Virus record (IMG/VR): IMGVR_UViG_3300035698_007203
Span: 1-33,166 of that record
Reading direction: 5' to 3' (one strand)
Length of the DNA: 33,166 bases
From: a virus
In this document: positions 28,073-33,166 of the stretch, piece by piece
How the letters are laid out: each line of letters begins with the position of its first letter
Numbering within the stretch: position 1 is the stretch's first letter
Position numbers and translations under genes: made by a program
The notes under the pieces: generated by a model
Told to the model about the DNA's origin: nothing
What the model saw: only the letters and a program-made list of their open reading frames with translations
Databases searched by the model: none

Positions 28073-28227
28073 TGTCGGGCGAGGTAGGATTCGAACCTAC
28101 AAATGTGGTGCGTATTCGATACTTTATTCTCCCTATACAAGTGCACTCATATAGGTACCGGCAACCGTTACAAACCCACCTTGGATAACAATCCCAAGTA
28201 CGTCTACCAAAATTCCGTCACTCCCCG
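28073..28227 (-). tRNA. oversized tRNA-like gene, 155 nt, Leu-type body
   Basis: Start CGGGGAG pairs with CTCGCCCG with one bulge; the D arm ACGG...ACGT is of Leu type; T arm GTAGG-TTCGAAT-CCTAC. The anticodon arm CTTGG/CCAAG has a long loop GATTGTTAT. About 75 nt replace the variable arm, containing CCTATA/TATAGG around AGTGCACT. No CCA is encoded. Confidence 0.55.
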
Positions 28228-28234
28228 ATTATTT

Positions 28235-28309
28235 TGGCGCCAATGATGGGACTCGAACCCACCTATATCTCGCAGACAACGAGGTGCACTCCCTGAGTGC
28301 TACATTGGC
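28235..28309 (-). tRNA. tRNA-Asp (GTC), loop unusual
   Basis: Acceptor GCCAATG/CATTGGC, D arm GCAC/GTGC, anticodon arm CTCG-TTGTCTG-CGAG, T arm GTGGG-TTCGAGT-CCCAT, encoded CCA. U37 is odd for an anticodon ending in C. Confidence 0.8.
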
Positions 28310-28342
28310 ATATATGTATTAATGTATATGTTTTAATAAATG

Positions 28343-28415
28343 CGGAACCGACGGGAGTTGAACCCGCACAACCTTCCGTGACAGGGAAGTGCACTACCAA
28401 TTATGCTACGGCTCC
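28343..28415 (-). tRNA. tRNA-Asp (GTC)
   Basis: Acceptor GGAGCCG/CGGTTCC, anticodon stem CTTCC/GGAAG with loop CTGTCAC, T arm GCGGG-TTCAACT-CCCGT, discriminator G. CCA is not encoded. Confidence 0.9.
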
Positions 28416-28504
28416 AAGACATGCGAACGTTTTACCAGCCTATTGTATCTCAACCTTACGGTGAACGTTTCCAGTGACTACAGTATCTCATCATGTTTTA
28501 AAAT

Positions 28505-28584
28505 TGGCGCCCACGGCAGGGTTCGAACCTGCATGTGTCCAGTTAACCTTTCAACACGTTCGTAGCGTGAGGGTATACGTAGGC
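28505..28584 (-). tRNA. tRNA-Arg (ACG) with abnormal arm order
   Basis: Acceptor GCCTACG/CGTGGGC, anticodon hairpin CACG-CTACGAA-CGTG only 8 nt after the acceptor, then 22 nt with GAAAGGTTAACTGGA, T arm GCAGG-TTCGAAC-CCTGC, encoded CCA. It shares this layout with tRNA-Arg(TCG) at 22473. The 90 nt on its 3' side (28416-28504) hold no gene; two copies of a CTGG(T)AAA(A)CGTTC motif are visible. Confidence 0.75.
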
Positions 28585-28585
28585 A

Positions 28586-29356
28586 TTAATTTGAAATTAT
28601 ATTTCTTATGGTATAATAGTTTCCACCAGAATCATTACATTTCAGAAAATGACAAATCTTGCGCGGTGAAATTCCTGCGGCGGATGCTTCTATAATAAAT
28701 TTACTATTTTCGATTAAGTTGTTATATACAATACCATACTTAAATGCAATTGAATCCACCAATTTCGATGTAGCGGCATCCTTTTTTGTTTGTATAATAT
28801 TTGCATGTTCCGCTTTACATTTATTAGAACAAAATTTCTTATTGTGTGATGTATATTCGAATTCAATTTTACATTTTTTACATTCTTTTTTGGATGGTGC
28901 CCATTTGAGCTTTCTTCCTTCAAACCAACCATTGGGCAACTTATCATTTTTGGGTATCTTTTTACTCTTTTGCAAAGCGTTATTATAAATCCATCTGGTA
29001 TTGTATTGCGAATTTTTATTTCCAAGTTGGGCGTCTGACATAACCGCAGAAAAATTACTTCTAAGAGATTCATACAAATGCGAATTAAAATATCGCCCGT
29101 GCGGTGAAGGGGTTGCCTTCATCATCAAAAAAGCATGATTCATTTTATACCATTCAAAAGTTTCTGGTTGATACATTTTTGCAAGCAAATAGTGACATAT
29201 GAAGTGCTCGCGGGGGGTTAATTCAACAAGGTTGGTACATTCATTAGTACCACCAAGTGACCTCGGAACAATATGATGATTTTCAAAATAACCAACACAT
29301 TCTTTTCGACCAACCGCCTTAGCGATAATGTTATTATAAAGTTTAGTATAGTTCAT
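28586..29356 (-). CDS. HNH homing endonuclease with zinc finger
   Basis: 256 residues. HNH core: ENHHIVPRSLGGTNECTNLV then TPREHFICHYLL (residues ~25-60). A middle module WIYNNALQKSKKIPKNDKLP...WFEGRKL is DNA-binding. Next comes a CxxC...CxxxC zinc finger (CKKCKIEF, KFCSNKCKAEH) and a helix-turn-helix-like end (EASAAGISPRKICHFLK). Free-standing between tRNA-Arg and two membrane genes. Its ATG and Shine-Dalgarno are buried in a 16-bp hairpin whose loop has a late promoter, as in T4 I-TevI. The stop codon lies 2 nt before tRNA-Arg. Confidence 0.88.
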   Translation of the reverse strand: MNYTKLYNNIIAKAVGRKECVGYFENHHIVPRSLGGTNECTNLVELTPREHFICHYLLAKMYQPETFEWYKMNHAFLMMKATPSPHGRYFNSHLYESLRSNFSAVMSDAQLGNKNSQYNTRWIYNNALQKSKKIPKNDKLPNGWFEGRKLKWAPSKKECKKCKIEFEYTSHNKKFCSNKCKAEHANIIQTKKDAATSKLVDSIAFKYGIVYNNLIENSKFIIEASAAGISPRKICHFLKCNDSGGNYYTIRNIISN

Positions 29357-29420
29357 TATTTCCTACGAATTGGATTATGAAAGTATTTATACTTTACATA
29401 TTTTAATTCGTAGGAAATAA
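29356..29420 (-). promoter_or_regulatory. 16-bp hairpin with late promoter TATAAATA in the loop
   Basis: TTATTTCCTACGAATT and AATTCGTAGGAAATAA (29405-29420 and 29356-29371) pair perfectly. The 33-nt loop contains TATAAATA (29384-29391, minus). AGGA and the ATG of the HNH gene are in the 3' arm. Confidence 0.85.
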
Positions 29421-29474
29421 TTTAAGTTAGGATGATAACATGACATTTCTGTACTGTTAACATGGTGTGAGAGG

Positions 29475-29696
29475 TTATCTTCCTAATTGAGCTAAACGCT
29501 GACGCAGATAGCGTAGCGTTGCAATGTCCTGCGTCGTTGCAGTACCATCGTTTACCTTTTGTTGAAGGTATGTAATTTGTTGTTGAAGTTCCTGCACATA
29601 CATGTCCGTTGACATTCCAGATTGTACATTATGACTATAAAACGTTCCAAATAAAACAAATAATACGCAAAGAGTTATTACTATCTTCTTGAACAT
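29475..29696 (-). CDS. small secreted or membrane-anchored coiled-coil protein
   Basis: 73 residues: one N-terminal hydrophobic segment (MFKKIVITLCVLFVLFGTF), then a coiled coil (YVQELQQQITYLQQKVNDG) and a basic helix. Strong Shine-Dalgarno GGAGG. Lies 11 nt after the 29708 gene, which it resembles in design; both end with short motifs GTATxxDxAxx, suggesting a duplicated coiled-coil pair (IGTATDYDKAK and DGTATTQDIAT). Confidence 0.75.
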   Translation of the reverse strand: MFKKIVITLCVLFVLFGTFYSHNVQSGMSTDMYVQELQQQITYLQQKVNDGTATTQDIATLRYLRQRLAQLGR

Positions 29697-29707
29697 GATT
29701 CAGCCTC

Positions 29708-30049
29708 CTATAAATGAATTACCTTTGTTTCCAAAGCAAGTTTCTTGGCTTTTAATTCTGCTAGGCGACGGTCTATGTTAGTCTTTTTTGCTTTATCGTA
29801 ATCAGTGGCTGTACCTATTTGAATCTTGATTTCCAGACTCATAAGGTCGTCTTCATAACGCATGATAGCGACATTTAATATTTCAACTGATATGGTATCA
29901 GATTTTCGTTCAAGTTCACCTTCGGTAACAAAATCATCAAGTTTTTCATAAACAGTATATAGCGATGCGGCGGCGCCGACAATCATCGATACTATTGTTA
30001 ATACCGATATGATGGATGTGATTGGGTTTTCCTTTATTGCACGTATCAT
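29708..30049 (-). CDS. membrane-anchored coiled-coil protein
   Basis: 113 residues: N-terminal span ITSIISVLTIVSMIVGAAAS followed by a charged coiled coil. The gene ends with TAG. It has an exact late promoter octamer upstream. Shared motif GTATDYDKAK with the next gene. Such one-span proteins with periplasmic coiled coils may be spanin-like or superinfection proteins, but no signature proves it. Confidence 0.75.
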   Translation of the reverse strand: MIRAIKENPITSIISVLTIVSMIVGAAASLYTVYEKLDDFVTEGELERKSDTISVEILNVAIMRYEDDLMSLEIKIQIGTATDYDKAKKTNIDRRLAELKAKKLALETKVIHL

Positions 30050-30068
30050 ATAAATCTCCTGTATTGGG

Positions 30069-30076
30069 TATTTATA
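30069..30076 (-). promoter_or_regulatory. T4-type late promoter octamer TATAAATA
   Basis: An exact octamer 19 nt before the 30049 ATG, with CAGGAG between. A TTTTAACCTAAAT motif lies next to it. Confidence 0.7.
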
Positions 30077-30092
30077 TGATTTAGGTTAAAAT

Positions 30093-30167
30093 TGGTGGAA
30101 CCTGACAGATTCGAACTGACCTCTCCGTGGCTTCAACACGGCGCTAATCCAACTCAGCTAAGGTTCC
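30093..30167 (-). tRNA. tRNA-Phe (GAA)
   Basis: Acceptor GGAACCT/AGGTTCC, D arm GCTGAGTTGGATTAGC, anticodon stem CCGTG/CACGG with loop TTGAAGC, T arm with TTCGAAT, encoded CCA. Confidence 0.93.
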
Positions 30168-30170
30168 AAT

Positions 30171-30247
30171 TGGTAGGACAGGTTGGATTTGAACCAACAA
30201 CACCAAGACCTTCAATCGAGTGCTCTACCAATTGGAGCTACTGTCCC
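30171..30247 (-). tRNA. tRNA-Phe-like (GAA), weak anticodon stem
   Basis: Acceptor GGGACAG/CTGTCCT, D arm GCTCCAATTGGTAGAGC, loop TTGAAGG, but the stem CTCGA/TCTTG pairs poorly. T arm TTGG-TTCAAAT-CCAA is good, CCA encoded. The identity is tentative. Confidence 0.75.
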
Positions 30248-30248
30248 A

Positions 30249-31256
30249 CTATTTTATTATTTCAACTTTAATACTACGATAATAATCACTTACGTTTTCT
30301 GTAGCGAACTTACCGTATCGTGTCATGAAAGTAAGCACGGGGTCATATGTTGTTGGATGCAAGCCAAATCCGCCTGTCATCAGGGGTACATAAGGACAAT
30401 AGATATAACCATTATCAGCTTCGCCTGATTTCCCCTTATATCCAATTAATATTTCATCGTCGGGTATATCCGCTACTAAAATATCAACAGTTTCACTCAT
30501 CGTACCAACTTTTGTTATGTTGTGCATTTCGCACTTATCGACCAACGTCTGGTCAATTTTTATAGTAGACTCTTCCGATAACATAGTTGCCGTTGCTTCT
30601 GAAACGACAACCCAATTGCCATGTGCGCGGCGCGACCATAATGCGATAGCCGAACAATTAGAACGGATTCGGCAAACTAACTTCGTAAGTTCGTTGGCTT
30701 TGTCCGCAGTGGTTGTATCATATTTAACAATTTCCGCTTCGGGAGCAACCGTCTTCAAATCACAAAGCACTTCATTGATAATTTCCTTTCTAATCTCTTG
30801 GGACAATGCCAAACATTGTTCTGCTTCAAGGTCAATACCATAACAATGTGATTGTAATTTGCGGGAACCAGCTTCAATTTCAAGCTTATCAATTTCAAGC
30901 TTCATTCTTTTATCTTTATCTGTATGATACTGCATCACAAACACAGAATCCACAGGATTGTTCATCGGTTGCACACCAACTAGATGTCTTATGGGGAGGT
31001 CATCAATTATTCTTCGAACTATTGGAATTATAGTATTTCTTATCTGCGCGTATTCGTGCCTTTGATTTGTAGATTTGGCGTATGTACACCGTTGTAAATA
31101 ATCCCATTGTTGCTGCAAAACGGGTTTCAATATCATCTTAGCATATCGTTCGTCTACACCTTCAAGAAGAATGGGTAGTGCTTCTTCCCACATAGAATTA
31201 TCAATTTCTTTTTCTTTGTCCATTATTTTTTCGTTGACCTGTTCGCTGGGTTTCAT
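30249..31256 (-). CDS. gp23-like major capsid protein homologue
   Basis: 335 residues from MKPSEQVNEKIMDKEKEID (ATGA overlap with the previous stop). Recognisable gp23 blocks: LVGVQPMNNPVDSVFVMQY; LEIEAGSRKLQSHC; WSRRAHGNWVVVSEATATML; GYKGKSGEADNGYIYCPYVP; and the C-terminal PVLTFMTRYGKFA. T4 gp23 is about 520 residues, so this is a shortened paralogue, perhaps a vertex or minor capsid protein (gp24-like). It ends with TAG, 1 nt before a tRNA. Its distance from a structural cluster is odd. Confidence 0.85.
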   Translation of the reverse strand: MKPSEQVNEKIMDKEKEIDNSMWEEALPILLEGVDERYAKMILKPVLQQQWDYLQRCTYAKSTNQRHEYAQIRNTIIPIVRRIIDDLPIRHLVGVQPMNNPVDSVFVMQYHTDKDKRMKLEIDKLEIEAGSRKLQSHCYGIDLEAEQCLALSQEIRKEIINEVLCDLKTVAPEAEIVKYDTTTADKANELTKLVCRIRSNCSAIALWSRRAHGNWVVVSEATATMLSEESTIKIDQTLVDKCEMHNITKVGTMSETVDILVADIPDDEILIGYKGKSGEADNGYIYCPYVPLMTGGFGLHPTTYDPVLTFMTRYGKFATENVSDYYRSIKVEIIK

Positions 31257-31504
31257 ATCGATTCGTCCAGTTGTGGTTCGTCGATTTCTTCTTCTATACA
31301 CCCAAGCAAACTACCACTGAACTTAATTGTACTATAATAATCCGAAGCATTGTCGATTTTTTTAGTTCCATATCGTGTCATGAGACTAACGTGCGGCTTC
31401 ATTGCACGCTTTGCGGCAGCACGTAGTAATACTTGTTGTAAGTCTTGACCTTGGACTTTTAATGCAAGGTGGCGTAATTTTGATAGTTTAGTCTGGTATT
31501 CCAT
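31253..31504 (-). CDS. small protein with capsid C-terminus-like motif
   Basis: 83 residues. The segment VSLMTRYGTKKIDNASDYYSTIKF closely resembles the C-terminus of the next gene (LTFMTRYGKFATENVSDYYRSIKV). The N-terminal half (YQTKLSKLRHLALKVQGQDLQ) differs. It looks like a capsid-protein end joined to another sequence by partial duplication. It is coupled to the capsid homologue by ATGA. A degenerate late motif (GTAAATA) lies upstream. Confidence 0.75.
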   Translation of the reverse strand: MEYQTKLSKLRHLALKVQGQDLQQVLLRAAAKRAMKPHVSLMTRYGTKKIDNASDYYSTIKFSGSLLGCIEEEIDEPQLDESI

Positions 31505-31575
31505 ATTAATTCTCGTAAGTTCTTGTTATGTACAAGGTATTTACAAGTTTAAAAATTGGACTTACTGATTGAATT

Positions 31576-31653
31576 TGGGGTGAGTGAGGGGAGTCGAACC
31601 CCCATCTTTCACATTCACAGTGTGGGGCTTTAACCAATTAAGCTACACTCACC
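31576..31653 (-). tRNA. tRNA-His (GTG)
   Basis: It carries the extra 5' G (G-1), acceptor GTGAGTG/CACTCAC, loop CTGTGAA, T arm GGGGG-TTCGACT-CCCCT, discriminator C, encoded CCA. Confidence 0.94.
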
Positions 31654-31660
31654 ATAACGA

Positions 31661-31807
31661 AATGTTCCAAGGACATTCAGGAACATTCCAAATAAGTTAC
31701 ACCATAGATTATATCAGTAATGGCGCTGGCAGGCGTCAAAATCAATACAACCGATGGTGTTTTCCCGATAAGATTACAACCACCTGCCAGTGGGTTTGTC
31801 TTATCTC
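31661..31807 (-). other. structured, gene-free segment between tRNAs
   Basis: Several inverted repeats: AATGTTCC/GGAACATT (31661-31687), CTGGCAGG/CCTGCCAG (31726-31733 and 31783-31790), and GATAAGA/TCTTATC (31767-31773 and 31799-31805). The last two interleave, as in a pseudoknot. Read as an RNA, CTGGCAG...CTGCCAG followed by CGCCA resembles an acceptor with CCA but no T arm. No protein frame is convincing. Confidence 0.4.
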
Positions 31808-31881
31808 GCGTATCAGTAGGATTCGAACCCACGTTTTCCAGTCTCATGCCGGACGTGTTATGCCAATTATACTATGATACA
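31808..31881 (-). tRNA. tRNA-like gene, anticodon unclear
   Basis: Acceptor TGTATCA/TGATACG, T arm GTGGG-TTCGAAT-CCTAC. The anticodon arm TCCGG-CATGAGA-CTGGA lacks U33; the middle triplet would be TGA. No CCA is encoded. It may be degenerate. Confidence 0.6.
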
Positions 31882-31891
31882 CTATTCTTTT

Positions 31892-31967
31892 TGGTTGTCA
31901 CGGTGGTGCTCGAAACCACATTTTCCAGTTTATGAAACTGACTCTCTTCCTCTTGAGATACGTGACA
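31892..31967 (-). tRNA. tRNA-Met/Ile2 (CAT)
   Basis: Acceptor TGTCACG/CGTGACA, anticodon stem TCAGT/ACTGG with loop TTCATAA, T arm GTGGT-TTCGAGC-ACCAC, discriminator A, encoded CCA. Confidence 0.92.
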
Positions 31968-31990
31968 ATATTATGTAATTTTTCTACCAC

Positions 31991-32656
31991 CTATCCAACC
32001 ATGATTAATATGTTCTTGTAGTTCAGATTTATTAATCTTTTTAGTAATATTTTCGGTCGGAGATGATACCCAACATGTACCATATTGTGAATTGTTTTTT
32101 CCACTACTTTTCCCCTTTTTAGCATCAGACATTTTTCGTTTTGTTTCTTCTGAATGTTTTTTTTTTCATTCCAATATGCATTACCTTGTGCGGCGGCTTT
32201 ACATCTCCCACGATACCACTTTCTATATTCGGAGTCTTCCTTTAATCGCTTATGGTGTTTGTTGCTATTCTTTTTGTTCCATTCATCCCCACCAGCTGCA
32301 ATATATCCTATTTTTGCGATGCGAATTCTTTCTTCCTTTGTCATAACTTCATTACAACGACCCCAATCACCCCTACCACCTACCGTCAAGTTCATACACA
32401 TATCTTCATCTAATAGTCGCTTATTGACTATTTCTTCTTCTCTTTTTTTAAGTGATTCTCTATCTAATAAATATTCTAAAATTTCTGTTTTGTGATTTTC
32501 TTTACCGTGTTTATTAATTGAATACCATAATCGTTTACCAGAGCCAATATACCCGTCGTTTAAGTTATCCGTTGAATGCATACCAATATAGAACTTATTG
32601 TTTAGTATATTGGTTGTCTTATAGATATAATGATATTTCTTTTGTTTTCTTGGCAT
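31991..32656 (-). CDS. GIY-YIG homing endonuclease (Seg-like)
   Basis: 221 residues. The GIY-YIG core is visible: YIYKTTN at 10-16, FYIGMHST at 22-29 (Y-x10-11-YIG), R/K and the catalytic Glu in LLDRESLKKREEEIVN (~63-78), and the NLTVGGRGDWG segment. The rest is basic (EWNKKNSNKHHKRLKE), with repeated KKN text for DNA binding. Free-standing among tRNAs. ATG with AGAGGA in a 13-bp hairpin containing a late octamer. The C-terminal part ends at TAG. Confidence 0.88.
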   Translation of the reverse strand: MPRKQKKYHYIYKTTNILNNKFYIGMHSTDNLNDGYIGSGKRLWYSINKHGKENHKTEILEYLLDRESLKKREEEIVNKRLLDEDMCMNLTVGGRGDWGRCNEVMTKEERIRIAKIGYIAAGGDEWNKKNSNKHHKRLKEDSEYRKWYRGRCKAAAQGNAYWNEKKNIQKKQNEKCLMLKRGKVVEKTIHNMVHVGYHLRPKILLKRLINLNYKNILIMVG

Positions 32657-32660
32657 AATT

Positions 32661-32692
32661 GTTCCTCTTTGATGTATTTATCAAAGAGGAAC
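32661..32692 (-). promoter_or_regulatory. 13-bp hairpin with late octamer, sequestering the GIY-YIG Shine-Dalgarno
   Basis: GTTCCTCTTTGAT and ATCAAAGAGGAAC pair perfectly around a 6-nt loop. GATAAATA (32675-32682, minus) spans the loop. AGAGGA, the Shine-Dalgarno, is in the 3' arm. Confidence 0.85.
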
Positions 32693-32703
32693 AAAACGTC
32701 AAC

Positions 32704-32781
32704 TGGTAGCGGGGGCAGGATTCGAACCTGCGTTCTAAGGGTTATGAGCCGATTGAGATGACCAGACTTCTCCACCCCGCT
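32704..32781 (-). tRNA. tRNA-Met (CAT), initiator-like
   Basis: Acceptor AGCGGGG/CCCCGCT, D arm GAGAAGTCTGGTCATCTC, loop CTCATAA, T arm GCAGG-TTCGAAT-CCTGC, encoded CCA. It resembles bacterial initiator tRNA, but 1-72 is a paired A-T and the lower anticodon stem is mismatched. Confidence 0.85.
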
Positions 32782-33109
32782 ATAGTTTTTTAATTCCTTT
32801 CTTCCATTGGTGGACTTCAATATGAAGATTTCTTAATTCCTCTCTTCGGCTATCCATCATGGTTCTGTAAAACTGTTTGTCTTCAGCAATTCTTTTTTCA
32901 TGAGAGTTATTTGAACGACTGGTTCCGAATCTCCATATACGTTCGACTCGCTCACACTCTTCGTCAGAGTCATCCCATTGTTTGTTGAATACACGCTGAA
33001 ATTCTTCTTTCATTGCTAGGTATTCGCCGCACCAACAGAGTCCTCTACCACAGCCACCACCATCACACCAGCCACCATCTATTTTAGGGAACTCTTTTGA
33101 ATCAGACAT
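32780..33109 (-). CDS. hypothetical Cys-rich protein
   Basis: 109 residues starting MSDSKEFPKIDGGWCDGGGC, with CGRGLCWCGEYLAM making five Cys in the first 30 residues (possible zinc site). The remainder is a charged helix (DSDEECERVERIW, DSRREELRNLHIEVHQWKK). The TAG stop overlaps the first two bases of tRNA-Met. Shine-Dalgarno AAAGG. Family unknown. Confidence 0.7.
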   Translation of the reverse strand: MSDSKEFPKIDGGWCDGGGCGRGLCWCGEYLAMKEEFQRVFNKQWDDSDEECERVERIWRFGTSRSNNSHEKRIAEDKQFYRTMMDSRREELRNLHIEVHQWKKGIKKL

Positions 33110-33137
33110 TACGATTACCTTTATGTTATTAAGAAAC

Positions 33138-33166
33138 TGGAAGCGGGAGTTGGATTTGAACCAACG
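33138..33166 (-). tRNA. tRNA, 3' part only (cut by window edge)
   Basis: CCA, acceptor 3' strand TCCCGCT and T arm TTGG-TTCAAAT-CCAA are visible. The anticodon lies outside the window. Confidence 0.8.

Noticed and set aside
1-33166. CRISPR arrays, insertion sequences, integrase or attachment sites
   Set aside because: No regular repeat-spacer series, transposase or recombinase motif, or terminal repeats were seen.

Overview
The window looks like part of a large lytic myovirus of the T4 superfamily infecting a Gram-negative bacterium. The evidence is class Ia ribonucleotide reductase (NrdA, NrdB), a dCMP deaminase, a gp41-type DnaB-family helicase, a gp23-like capsid homologue, HNH and GIY-YIG homing endonucleases, and many TATAAATA-type (T4 late) octamers beside sigma70-like TTGACA-17-TATAAT promoters. 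It also carries about 28 tRNA or tRNA-like genes. Packing is tight, with ATGA, GTGA and TAATG overlaps. No integrase, CRISPR array or insertion sequence was seen. A methyltransferase gene is cut at the left edge and a tRNA at the right edge.

Layout. (1) 1-5310: end of a DNA methyltransferase (+), then a leftward nucleotide-metabolism operon (HNH endonuclease, dCMP deaminase, NrdA, NrdB, glutaredoxin, small Cys/His protein). (2) 5386-5503: divergent sigma70 promoters. (3) 5533-12534: a rightward block of small conserved phage proteins, an Sm-like protein, a zinc-ribbon protein, the helicase, a low-complexity coiled-coil protein, basic proteins and a P-loop kinase. (4) 12539-33166: a long leftward region mixing tRNAs with accessory genes: vWA protein, NADAR hydrolase, Acb1-like 2H phosphoesterase, RlmN-like radical SAM enzyme, SemiSWEET, metacaspase, DNA methyltransferase, SPFH lipoprotein, small membrane proteins, gp23-like proteins and two homing endonucleases.

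The main discovery is a 200-nt RNA at 12539-12738 (minus) that folds as a miniature bacterial RNase P RNA: P1, P2, a P4 with the universal bulged U, and both conserved regions CR-I and CR-V. It sits at the edge of the tRNA region. Several tRNAs there are strange: at least four units of 143-182 nt have pairing acceptor ends but large internal insertions, two Arg tRNAs have an unusual arm order, and one tRNA-Gly directly follows a structured leader. An RlmN-like enzyme lies in the same region. I infer that the phage may bring its own tRNA processing and modification capacity.

Regulation can be read directly. Sigma70-type promoters share a spacer motif (AGGTTAC). T4-type late octamers drive other genes, several in the loop of a hairpin that would hide the start in read-through transcripts, as known for T4 I-TevI. 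Several promoters of both kinds lie so close to the ATG that the mRNAs should be leaderless.
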